This document shows positions 24,975 through 37,784 of a stretch of DNA of 64,000 nt, in pieces. The notes below the pieces were generated by a model that made no database searches, was not told the DNA's origin, and worked only from the letters and a program-made list of their open reading frames with translations. The DNA is taken from the NCBI GenBank assembly GCA_008973525.1, contig WACJ01000057.1, positions 1,054,001-1,118,000 of the forward strand, given 5' to 3'. The translations under genes and the position numbers were made by a program. Origin of the DNA: Stenopsyche tienmushanensis (Eukaryota > Arthropoda > Insecta > Trichoptera > Stenopsychidae). The stretch's first letter is position 1; every line of letters begins with the position of its first letter.

Positions 24975-27900
24975 CGATCGATACACGATAGCGTTTCAAA
25001 TAGAATCATATTGGAAATGCATAATTTGTGTCGCTCGCCAATCAATATTGATACAATATCGGGTGTGCAACGCCAAGTTTTTCGTGTCAACAGCTCCCTC
25101 GCCGAGCGTACATAATTTATGACTATTGAAAAATCGCTCACAAAGTGTAGAGTTGTGGCACAATCATCATCGCGATGAAAAAAATCGATCATACAATCAG
25201 CATAAATTAAATAACTCGCGATTTTGCCGTAGTAACCATTTTGCTCTATTAATTTTGACGTTCAGCAACGCCCACGCCAACGTCGGTAATTCTCGAATCA
25301 CAATGCGAACACACTCGGACCTCAAAGTACAAATTTATGTTCGCACTTAAACATGACGCGAAAGGATTACCAAACAGGTTGCGCACAATTAACCATTAAC
25401 ACGTGTTTCCTAATATCGTCGAATTATATACACGCGGCCTTGGGCCGAAGAAAACAATACGATTTGAACGGCAGCTGATAACCAAGTTTTATCTTCAAGG
25501 CTCCCGCTCATTATTCCGTTTTTATAGCTCCGATCGCCTAATATATGTATCAGCCGGAGTGTATCAAATTGGCCGGCTAAGCGTCAACGACGGTGTCGTC
25601 TGATTTCGCCGGGGTTGGAAAATTGTGTGCGCTCCGGACCGCGAAAATAGCCGTTGAATATTATAATTTCGGCCGTAATGCGCGTGCATTATGCGATTTC
25701 GACGCGTTAGCGGGAGATCGGCGATTAAATTGTGGGGCCACTTGTCGGTTTTGATGATTACGGAAGAGATGCTAATTTAATATGTGGTAGTTGAACTGCC
25801 AAATTGAGGATTTCTGTTGCGAAAAAATTTCGATTGACTTTGCGCGGATTGCATCCGACGCCTGTACGCTGCGCGCGCTGTACGGCCGCCTGATGAATTA
25901 TTTTAATCGATGCGAATTAATTTCGTATTTAATTTACGCCATATGCGATACAATTGAAAGATCATATATCATGCGGATGATTTATTTGTATCATTCCGTG
26001 GATGCATTTATCATGCATTCGATACGCATTGTAACGCTTGACATTTAATTTCATCTTGCGCTTATAAATTCATATTGTAGCGCAATTCTACTCTGAACTT
26101 TCGTTTGGAGATGATCGATTTATATCGTCCATGATGGGTTTCCCTGACTGGTGATCATTATGCCGAATAGGGAGCGTTTCGTGCTCCAACAGTAGCGTGC
26201 AACAGCAATTTCTTCTGCCATTATTCGTACGTGTAATCATGGTAAAGGTCAAGATATACGCTTATAAAAAATATGTATATCGAATCAAGTTCGGACGTTG
26301 TGATAGTCGTGTTGTGTCTGGGTTAAAACACTTCCTAGTTTCGAAGCTGGTTCACCTGGTCGAGCTCCAAAGCGAAACCGGTATGACGGCTTGTCCATAA
26401 TGCTTGTCATTTCTAATTCGTTGTTCCACTTCGAGAAAAAAAGCTTCTAACGCTTGCATTATATAGTCCTTGGATGCATTTGGATGATGATGCATGCGCG
26501 ATGAAGAATTCAAGACACAAATCCTCATCATGACCGTTAACATTTCATACTTGAAGCAACGGTTAAATAGAATAATTGCTGAATAAACGCAATCTTGTCT
26601 ATCTAATGTGCCGAGTGGAGCTTCTTATTTCTATAGAAATTCCATGTTAATTTACAAACAATTATGGGAAAAAATTATGGCGGAATGTGCGTATTCACGT
26701 TAATCGCGCTTAGGAATTCCTGTATGCTTCCTTTGATCTGGATGATTACTGATATTAACCTATTCAGCGTATTTTAAGCGGATATCGAATGTTGTTTGCG
26801 AATGCGGCAGCAAATAACAGTATATTAATACGATTGTATTCGTTCGAGGGCAGGGCTATTGTTAAATTCGATTTTCATCCATCAAATACTACGACAATCA
26901 TACATAAATACATTTATTTGATCGACGTGCATCTATTTCAACTGCATGCCGATATGGGGGATGTTTTAAGACCATCGAGGCGTTTTAATATGGATCATAA
27001 TATCTAAATAGTACGTTTTGTAATGATGTGGTTAATGTAGCGATTTAATTACTAAACCATGCGCGTAAAATGTGGCCGTCTGTATAATATACAATTAAGG
27101 AGAAAAAAATGCCGAGGGAAAATTTTGAAATTCCAAAGTTCAACAGTCCATATTATATCCTCAATAAAAGTCAATTATCATAATACGGTCACAGTCGCGT
27201 AGGCGGACGGAATCTCTTGAAGTTTAGGCGGAAACCTGACGGTTCTATTATTGCCTGAATTTTTTCCAACTAATTCGGAGATTAAAACACAAATTTCTCC
27301 ACGTCCGCGTCGCATTGAAGTGCCGGGATTTATCTCGGCTCGCGAATTGGGCGCTTTCGTCGTATCGCGGGAGCGACGTATGTATTTATTTGGACGACTT
27401 GATTTATATACGAAGTTAGAGCGCACAGTTGCCTTCTTATTGGGCCCGATAAATCTATTGTGCGCTGTTGGATGGATACTCCAGTTTATGGGGAACCGGT
27501 TCCTCGGCGGCGGCCGTGTACAAGAGTGATACTTCGCAACTCGGCTTAACAAATTGCTACTTGTCTATTTCGTATTACATACGCATTTTTTTCTGCTCGA
27601 TTTCAATAAGCAATTTTTGACGTTTCCGATCGTTCGGACGCCCATTTTTCAAGTCGGCCGCGTGAAATTAAAACCGCAGTCGGATATTTCGCTTTACGAA
27701 ATATCGCGCTTGTGGTTTTCGGCGATGAGAAATTTCGGCGATCGAATGTGGGTGTTCATTATGGCGTTTTTTCGACGGCGCTAATTTGTCGAAAGTATTT
27801 TTCAATATGCAGTTAAGGCTGTGGACCATGCAGGAATTTGATCTCGCTGAATGGCGCTTAAATCCGTCCACAATATGGACGCAGACCATGTTCTGTTTAC

Positions 27901-30900
27901 ATTATCGGGCATGGCGTCCGATCGCAAGGCGCTATTTCCGCGTATCAGTGATCCGAAATTTGGACCGGTTGGACATGTAACCTTCGTCTTCAATTTTAGA
28001 GCATTTGTATGGGGAATTTTCAGAAAAAATGTACGCCCGGGACTTTTTACGACCTTAATAAGGTCGTATATCCCCCCTCCCCCCTCCTGCTCCTACCAGG
28101 ATCCCAAATAATAGCAGCAATATACAGATCGGATCAGAGGAGGCTCTTTATATTGGTAGTATTTCGTATCCACACTATGCATTTAATGTGTTTAAATCGA
28201 GGGTGCGCCTTCTGATATTTTTAACACATTCCGATCCGGTTACGCATAAATTCTTCCGTTCTTGTTTTTTTTTTCAAAGATGCTTTCGTTATAAATTCAT
28301 GCGAATCATTGACATCATTGCTAGCATCTTATTCATCTCGTTACATAATCAATTTAAAAATTATCCATGCAACTTTCATAATATCGTGTCTTGTCATCCG
28401 TACAAATCATGTTTGTCATATCAATATTATATCATTTTTTAAATTCATATTCGATTGGCAATGACACTTTATATTAGGCAATATGCATACAGATATAAGC
28501 GGGTCGTCTATGAGGGTCTCGCGTATCATTGCATAGTATATGCGCTATATATGATCAATGGAGCTTTTAAGCTCTCCTAAAGTATCCGAATAGTTTTAGA
28601 GCTTTTCACAGAGATTAAATCGCACGCAATCAATCATCCTAACTGCATTAATCTTCGACGCGGAGAACTGTATCGCATCGGATATTTTTCAATGTAAACG
28701 AGTTAACTTCGAAAGTCTATTTTTAAGCACTTTTGCGTTTTCAGCGATTCAGCACGTGTGATCGCCGAGCACGATCGCGTGAGTCGATTTAAAGCTCTGC
28801 TATTTGCCAATCAACGCAATAAGAAAATTGAAAATTTGCCAGAGCTTTTCACCTGTGTGAGCTTTTTCGGTGCGGCCGCGGAGAGCTTTTTTCGCCACAG
28901 TTTCTGTACTTGGTATTGTCGAATCCTCGGGGCTGTCAGGTCCGCTGACAAGACGAATATGTAATGAAAAACGTGTAAACCATTAGTCAAAATTGATTGA
29001 TTATTCGCATACAATTTCATACACTTAAATGGCATAATAACACCGACACGCTCGAAATATTTTTTCCATTATTGAATAAAGCACAATTAATTTCGCCTCA
29101 TAACGGTCCAGAGTGGGGCTTAAGAGGTGCTGCTGCGGGGGAATAGAGTGGCTTTATATGGCTGCTCGTTGCTTTTTCGCCCCGCCGGTGTTAAATTATA
29201 ATTTCGCTTTGTTTCTTAAATTTGAATTGTAGGCGTCTTCGGGGTTGTTGTAGGGTGTTCTCGCTTTTAAATTCGAGCTTTGAAATTTTACACGGGTGTA
29301 ACTTTTGAATAGTTTGCGCGCAGAGGCTGAATTATATCGCACTTAAGAGGTTACGGGCAGTAGGGGTGGCACAACGACGAATACAAATAATTAAAAAGTG
29401 TTTATGCGTTCAATTAGGGTCGCTAATTGATTCGAATGCGAGCCGGGGTCACTTTGCACACGATTGACCCAATTTTAATTTTACGATCGGCCCAATTTAA
29501 TAAAATCCCCATGCACGTTGTTGTATCAATTAATATTAATTTTGCATTCGGGTAGTTCGATCGATGACAGTATACAGCATTAGAGGCGTATTTATCGAAT
29601 GCAATTAACCCTTCTATAGCGTCCACTTCGTTTGCGGCATCTTTTACATTAGCAACGTGTAAAAAACGTAAATCACTTGCACTTGTTAATAAATTAAGCA
29701 CGTTTGGGTGCCAAACTTTCTATAGCGTGGTCCCTATCTCGATACTATAGAAGAGTTGATTGTATTGGGTACATTCTTATGATAGTAGCTTCTTTACATT
29801 CAGTCGCTTTTCATGGGGGAGGGACGTTAGACAAATAACAATTAAAGCAGTGAGCCTAGATTCACTAGACATCCTTGCACATTTGCTGGATCTGATCTGA
29901 GCTTCCATGCTGGTAAATGATCGTCTGAGACCTTCAACGAGCACTCCGACGCGACCAGCTCCATCCACTTGACACAGAGCGACAGGAAACTGCCAGTCCA
30001 TTTCGGCATTGCATCACGGCTGAGACCGAACTACCGGAGCAAGGCATTAAGACCCATGACAAGATGAGGTCATGTCTTTTATATTTGACTCTTTCACGGT
30101 TCGCCACCATACGTATCTGCACTATTTATACACGGCCCGAGTGAGTAATGACCTTCATGCTTTAGGTTTTTTTTTTCATCACCACCTCATTCCGCTGATG
30201 TAACACGGCAGGCATAATGCGAAGTGCTTAGATCGTTTTGAAGTGGCATCAAAGGCACATTATTGCGGCCGATGATTGTCTGACGTGTGGGGAGTGGCCA
30301 ATTACATCCCGGTCATTATGTATAATAGAGAAATAGTAATTTATTTCCCTCGTGCTTCGGCAATTAGTGCCCGGGAGAAGAAAAAATGGTCGTGCAAAAA
30401 CGAGGCACTGCTTTTCAAGGTAGCACGAGCACGGAGCGATGCTGCTGTCGCGCTGCAAGAACTCCTTTCTATTATCCAACATTAGCCACTAATCTGGCTC
30501 GCGAGATTCGGCTCCGCTGAAAAAAGTGGCGTAATGCTGGATTTGATTGCCGGATTTTTTCACTCTGTGTATCCATCACGCTGTTTTACGCTCGCGGTAT
30601 GCATGCTTTAATTTTCTCGTAACTGCTGAATGCTAGTTATTGATGGACGTTTCGATGTTTATTTTGTGCACTAAACGAGATGAAAGGCCGTCGTTATAAT
30701 TTTTATTTCCTGTTGGATTTCACCACACACTCATCAACGCAACACAAATCGCTCTAATAATTCCGAAAGAAACTCAAAACATCGACGTAAAAAAGCAGAT
30801 ACTTTACAGCGGGCGGACTTTTCGACCGGCTTAAAACTTTTTTCCTCGGCGAAATCCGGATTTTGTCCTAAATTTGCGCCAGTGTGCGGTAAATAAATTG

Positions 30901-33315
30901 CCGCACAAAAGGACTTAACATTTATTTTGGGCTTCGGCGAATAACAGCCTTCGCCTGCTTCCCAGCGGTTACGGCGTCCTTCCCTATATTTACCCGTGGA
31001 ATATCAAACAAGGAACCACTTTTATGATTTCCACCCATTCCCAATTACGAATGTAGGAAAAACAAAAACTTTTAATGCTCTACACGATTTCCCTTTTAAT
31101 GGCGCAGCGCCACTCCCGCGGCAATAAAAATTACTCGGACCAAATAGAAAAATTATATGCACGTATACGTATAAATGAATTAATGGGTCGAATTTATTTT
31201 GTGGCAACCCTGACCGTGCAGATTTATCAACATCTTCCCTCTCTTTCGCGTGCGTAGCAATTATTTACGCCCATGATTGCGCATGCTCGACGATCGATCG
31301 ATGATCTATAGACAAATTTTAAGCCTTAACACTACCGGTATTTGATTTAAAATTAGGGGGACCGGAAAATAATCACAAAATATTTTTATCGATATTTTCT
31401 CACTTTATATTTATTTCGAAATAAGGGTGTGATATCCAATGAATAACGTAGATAGAGTAGAATTTTTAAAATAAGTTCTGTTATTTTTGTATAATCAAGC
31501 ATTATTGTATTATTAACCTCAAATAATCTTAAATTGACTGTTAGATCTCGTTTGAGCAATTCAGATTTATTTATTCCTGTGATATCTCACATGGAACAGT
31601 TCCCTGCACAATAACAAGCCAAATATGGAATATATGTATGTGAGCATAATTAATAAGTTCGATGAAGAAAATGGCTAAATCGGTGTCACATTTTTAAAGC
31701 TATAATATAAAAATAACCTTAATTTTGCTACTAAAACAATGTTTTTCGTTTAAATACACAGTCCCCTGACACAGACAATTGTATTCTGTATCAATTTTTC
31801 GAAGAAGCGCCCATTTATTCGAGTATGTTACATCAAAGATGTCCGTTTGCAAATACACAAATGCGTATCGATTGACATTTTGATGTATTTAACGAACAAA
31901 TTTGTACGGAAGCACAAAATATTTTCGTTCATTTGGAGGCTTCATTTTTCAGCTGCAAAGAAAGCGGGCGCGGAAGTATTCCGCCTGAAAAATTGATAAA
32001 ACAGTTTAAATAACTTTCCCGTCTCGCAGGAATGTTAATAAGTTGAGTCGCTGTTTTTTTTTCTCCTAACGGCATCATTATTTGCGAGCAAATTGGTTGC
32101 AATTAATAATCGGGAATTAGGGGATAAAGACGTGAATCATTTTTTACCGGCGGGGGTAGCAAACAAACCCGCCGGAATATTTTTAATTTCACCTCTCGCC
32201 CTGTTTGCCCCTAAACATTTTGAACGAATTTTGTGGTCAAACAGCATCATTTGTTCTTCTTACATGAACATCTTGTACGCAACAAATGGAAGTTGTTTTG
32301 AGCGCACGAAAAAAATAAATATATCAATAAGTAATATGGCCGTTTAATTTGCATCCATAGCGCGCACACGACAATAAATTGCGCCATACACGTTCGATAC
32401 ACTAGATTGGTATCAAATTTATATCACATAGTAAAGCCGAAACATTGCATTATTCAAGCAAATCGTTATAATTTATGTTTATGTTGACTTCCTTTGGATG
32501 CGCGCGATTCTGAATAAATTATGGACGGGCTGGTCGTGACGACACACGATTTCCTTTTTGTTCGCATCTCGTTATTGTCGGACGAAATGGTAATGTTATT
32601 GGTATTTAAAAAAAATAATTTAATCGTAATGGTACAGGTTTACCTGGTTCTCCAGAGCGGACTAGACGGTACACTCAGATGAATCACGTGCATAAATCAA
32701 TAACCCGTTATTCCAGCTTTCGGGACGGAAGGCTTCGGCGTCCAATATGAATCAAAATATTCGCAACGATAAATCACGAGCCCCTCCAGGTCGGATTTCG
32801 CAATAAAGAAATGTCCAATTTCGATCGATATCTATTAACTGGGAATTCAATTTTCAATTTGTAGCCGGGACGTATCTCGCCGCTGTACAACTCGAAGATA
32901 TAGATTAAGGGATGAAAAATGGCGTTGCATTCGGCCCCGGGGAACCTGCTGCCGGAATTTACGTCGTTATACTGCAGCAGTTTGGACTTGAACTTTTTGG
33001 TCTTACCTCCAATAGCTTTATCATCCATCCCCTTTGTAGTCTTCCTTTCCGGGGAAGAAGTCCTCTTCTTTTTTGCGCGATGGGTCCCTCGGGAAGACTG
33101 AAGATGATAATTTTTCTTTGCGCCCTTATCTAGGAAATATTTTTCCTCTCATTGCTCTTTCGTGATACATGTATATTTATTTTTTGCTACAGACTTTTTG
33201 TAATTAAGTATATTTTCCCCATAAATTCTTCAACGCTTTTATTATAAATATATGCTTCTTAGATCGTCGATGATCTTCTTAGGATCATAATTAATCGTAG
33301 AAAGCCACATAAATC
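24975..33315. other. No gene recognised; long unique stretch
   Basis: About 8.3 kb with no repeat shared elsewhere in the window and no frame beyond about 124 codons (27178-27552 minus, overlapped by 92 codons plus at 27251-27529). The double-stranded openness at 27.2-27.5 kb tracks GC content. No splice-junction pair, RNA gene or element end was recognised. Confidence 0.55.
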
Positions 33316-33394
33316 ATGCGCTATCAACAGTGTAAAGGCTCATTTATTAATATACAAGTTTCAATCACGCTGCGTGATCTTGAGTGGTGGATTT
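33316..33394 (-). repeat. REP-B copy 3 (inverted, partial)
   Basis: The reverse complement reads CAAGATCACGCAGCGTGATT, then CTTGTATATTAATAAATGAG and CCTTTACACTGTTGATAGCGC. This matches the left and middle of the copy at 24805-24972. The right portion present in copies 1 and 2 is missing. Confidence 0.65.
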
Positions 33395-33399
33395 GCGTA

Positions 33400-36300
33400 T
33401 TCAATAGTTCATCTCGTCGTAACCCCGACTTACGCTCACCCCAACGCTGCCATTATGAATCGCCATGAAAAATGCACGATGCCAGTTCGTTAAAAGATAA
33501 AATGGACCCAAAAAAATACCTAAACCAAGTCAAAAAACACACGAGCTTTTTTCAATATGCCCCATTGCCATAAATACGTATATCGATCGCGCTCGTAGTC
33601 AAACGCGTTTTACAACCCAAGTTTTAGTGTCGATAATGGATTTTTAATGTATTTGGACGACTTAAAAATTTGGCTATTCGAAAATATGGCTGGCATAAAA
33701 AGTAAAAGCTATTTCGGGCCGGATGCCGGGGAGAAGTTAAAAATTCAGTTCAAAAAATTTGGATGCGCGCATATAAAATGTTTAATGATTATTGACTGGT
33801 TTAACGCGCCGGGACATTACCACCGAAAACGGGGACTCGTGAACCTGGACGCTCTTCGGACGCCCTGGTGTGGTTGTTCGTTTTCGGTACGAAGGTCGCA
33901 ACGCGTACGCGTAATAAATAATGGAGATGATCATACGTCGAGATTAGTGGCGCATTTAAGTGTCTGGAGAATTAACAACAGAATTTACAACGAATTTATC
34001 TATTTATTTTTACGACGCGGACGAATTTAAGCGTGGGCGACTCTTTTCGTGGAAACTAGTTACTATAATGAAACTAGTTACGATAGGTCAGAAGTTCAGA
34101 TTTCTCTAAGTGAAATTAAGCATCCGTTGGTATATGGGCACATTCGATTTTATCACATTCCATGCCGAAGGTGTCTGGGCTGATCATAGTGCAGACATGC
34201 TTTGTCCACACTATACAGGACCTCTTTAACATCCAACCATGGATAACATATATTATATGATATTGGAGGAAGCTTGACAACGACCAGCGAGCCACCTGGG
34301 TGAACGTATCGAAGAGCGCTTCCGTAAGTATCTCGATAAGAAGTATGTTGTAAACTTCTCGATGTGATCCAGTCGCAACTTTCCCCCCAAGCGTTAGATT
34401 GTCGTACAATCACAATTGATTGATCCTGGCTTAACGCATCGCCCTGCTTTTGGCGTATACATTACCATTAGATAATTGAGCAAAGATTGCGCCATCTATT
34501 ACAACGCCCTCGTCTCGATCGATGAGACCCAAAAACAATGAGATCCGAATCCATAGATCTGTCTTGCCAGCTGATGCCGAGACCTCCAGCAATATCTCAG
34601 CATCGCTCGATTGTCCGCAATAAAGCCGGCGATCGTAAAAAGTTGCGTATTATATACGATCCGTGCGTGAGAGTTTATGTAATGCGTTCGTGCAGTTGCA
34701 CATCCAAACATCGTACCGATCCAGTTATCTCGTGCGGCTCGTCACTCCATTTTTACACATTTGTAATGTAAACGGTTACTCGGATAATGGCGTCGAGACA
34801 TGAACCTAACGCGATCGTGAGAAAATTCTGTGTGCTCGTGAAAAAAATCGCCTCTTGGAAGCCGGGGTTCAGGCCTCGGAGCAGCACCTGGTTCGAGCCT
34901 TTTTTTGCGCGATGGCAGATAGCGATCTTCGCCTATTAATGGACGGGTTTCGATCGTTCCAAATGTCAAGCGGTCAAGCGAGAGACGCACATGTGCGTCG
35001 ATGGGCGGGCGATCCGGCGCCTGAGTGAACGATCCAGACGCTGTAAAATCTGAATAATATCAATTCGCATTAAATCCGCTTATTGGGATGAAATCTGGGT
35101 GAGCATGAAAGCAGGATTTACAGCACCCCTATCGTGTTATTCGCTCAATCCGGCAGTTAGATCCTTATTGCATTTTGAATCGATGCCAAATTGACGTTTA
35201 AATTAGTTGGTGCATGTTAATCATGTTGGTTTTTTAATTATGAATATAATTAATATCAAGTTTCATCGCAGCGAATGGACCATATATTCAATTCAATTGA
35301 TAAATCATCTCATATTGCGTTATGTGGACTTAATTCGAATTAACATCAGCTCGGGTTCAATTTCACTAAATAAACCGGTCGCCGTGTCGTAACCGTTGAT
35401 GTCTCCGATGAAATATAATAAATAGGCCCTTTTCTTCACTACTGTGCACACAATGTGGCACGAATTTATAAAAATCCATAAATTTATCTTCATTTGAGGA
35501 GACACTAACTGCCTATGATGACACCTGATCTTTTCTAGAAGAGCCCATTCGGTTAGGGCTTATCTCGATCGCAAAGGTTTTATAGCCATGAAAGTTATGG
35601 TCGTTTATTTTCTTGGGGTACTCGGCGTCTAGCGCAACAGTTATTAATGGCTAGAAAGTAAGAGAACATCCAGTTCTGTGAAAATGGTATCTGTATTTGT
35701 AGTTAAATGCTGGGAGAGAAGGCCTAGGGCGTTCCTCAACTTGGAAGACGATTTGTTAAATAAACGTGAACGGTGCCGTTATTCCGGCCGATATGGAATA
35801 TGTGGTTTTTGAGAAATAATTAAAGAAGATTTGACCATCTTAAGACCGGTGTCATGGTTTTTTTTCTCGGTGAAACCGGTAAATCATAACCGTGATGGTT
35901 TTGTCACATTTGGTGAAGTCATCATGGCCGCACAATGGTGGTACGGAGGAAGTGGTCACGACTCTCTTTGATCACCCGTCGTGATTAATTAAGTCAATTT
36001 TATCATCATCACAACTTGATTATACACACTACGCTGGAAAAAAATAGCTGCTCTCGGTTTGAACTTAAAACTGCGATCGTTGACTAATCAATCACGCTCA
36101 CCCAGAATAGCTGGAAATCGATCCGGCAATGCTAAAGGTCACTATCCTGTCAATCACATCTCGGACAGTCCATATGCAGTGAGATCCCCATTGATTCCAA
36201 AATGTCATCCAAGACGAGTTTCGCTCCACATGGACAGGATTTTCTAATTGAATCTTAATTTTATCCAACCTGTTCTGGGATGGCAGTCAAATCATGCCTT

Positions 36301-37083
36301 GCGACCGGAAATCGTTATCTTCCACACTAAAATTACTAAACATCCATAAAATTACAGAACCGTTCGCATCTCCGACCACCATTTTTTTGCTGCAATGAAA
36401 TTTTCCATCGATAGCTGTTCATCATTTATGAATTCTGCATGTATATATGACATCATCGCGCTATTATGGATCTCGCCGAACGGCGGCGAACAGTAGCCGG
36501 CGCGTTTATTAAAAAATATTTTAATACCATAGAATTTTTTTTCGGTATCGATTTTTTGCCACCATAAGTACAGAAGCATTTTATGGATGTATAATGGATA
36601 ATGGATAATTCAGATATAATGGAATTGTGTTTTTGTGCCGTCGTTCGATGAGGAAGTGATAAGTCCGTTAACCCCTTCTGCGAGCGTGTGTATGAGCGCG
36701 TCAACGCCGAAACATGACAGACGAAAAACAACACCGACAGCCGATGTGTGTATTGTCTTAGGCATACTGGACATATAAAATAATATTGTCGGACAAATTC
36801 GATTGGAATAACATCAAATATTTGACATATCGCCTCATTAAACCATCAGGAAATTATATTCATATATTATCCAAATGATGACTCAAGACCAAAAATATTG
36901 ACCTTTTGATCGACGGCGAAAAACATCGCCTGTGTCCTTTCACAATTTTTCAGCAACGCAATAAATCGATACCGATTTGGAACTGGAAGTCCTTTAAATG
37001 TTGACCTCAACCATATACAGTTTTGGACTCAATGTCCATCCAGAGCAGGATTACTCAATTCAAGAATTATTAATATTCCATGC
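33400..37083. other. No gene recognised
   Basis: Unique sequence. The longest frame is 127 codons at 33647-34030 plus, with no recognisable domain and no flanking splice signals. An 18-bp imperfect tandem (GAAACTAGTTAC repeated) occurs at about 34049-34091. Confidence 0.55.
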
Positions 37084-37690
37084 TCAGTAAAATTATTGTA
37101 ATTCCATCAGATAGGAAGCTTCTTGATCCCGTCACTGAAGAAAGAAGGTGACTACTCCGAAAAATAGCTGCACACGTATTGTTCGACCGCAGCGTTGTCT
37201 TGGAATCGTTGCCTTTCTAATGCCTATTTCATTGGACCAAACATATGGTAGCCATATCGTGCGTCACAGTGCGATCTGTTCTGAGTGCCTACGGACTGGC
37301 CACATAGGAGTGTCTTATCATGTTCTTTTGAATCCCAAGAAATATTACGCGCAGAGCTTCCAAGTGCCTATCCCTTTTACTCCACATCCTCCATAGGAGC
37401 ACCCGAAACTACTATGCAAAATCACTGCTACCACGAGTTCAACCACAGTTTGAAGGTCGCTGCAACAAATGACGAACTGTAGATACTTCTCCTTCCCCAT
37501 GGTATTAATTGGTTAGTACCTAGCCATGGAGAAGAGTCGCCATTCAAGCAGCCTAAAGCCTTGCACAAATCATATCATATAGTAATTCCGATACGCTTCC
37601 AATACCAATATTCACCAATGACGCAATTTCGACTATGGTAATTCCTCCACAAATTTGCCCACGGCTCTAACGTTGTTTTGCATTGATGCT
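37084..37690 (-). pseudogene. Mariner family M2 transposase remnant (M2b), longest of its family
   Basis: Minus-strand pieces occur in protein order. At 37650-37575, GGITIVEIASLVNIGIGSVS resembles the second helix-turn-helix of mariner transposases. At 37265-37170, RYGYHMFGPMK then a stop, then RQRFQDNAAVEQYV, matches the S-D-Y-H-L-F-G-P-L-K...F...V region after the third catalytic Asp. At 37143-37113, FFSDGIKKLP matches the conserved C-terminal F-x-x-G-I-x-K-L motif. Stops and frame changes are frequent and the GDE and HDNxRPH motifs are not legible, so it is an old deletion derivative. A further ~100 bp beyond the N-terminal side is shared with 9335-9440. Confidence 0.8.
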
Positions 37691-37780
37691 CGCTACAGGA
37701 TGCCGTGTATTACTTTTATTTTGCACATTATCTCGATATTCACGATTTTTTTACACCCAATCAAATATTTAGCGTAGCAT
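37691..37780 (-). repeat. 5'-side segment of M2b, shared with 9335-9440
   Basis: It continues the similarity to 9335-9440 (TGCTCGCTACAGGATGCCGT and a downstream ACCCAATCAAATA). It lies immediately beyond the helix-turn-helix end of the remnant. No inverted repeat complementing the other end was identified, so the element border is uncertain. Confidence 0.5.
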
Positions 37781-37784
37781 CACT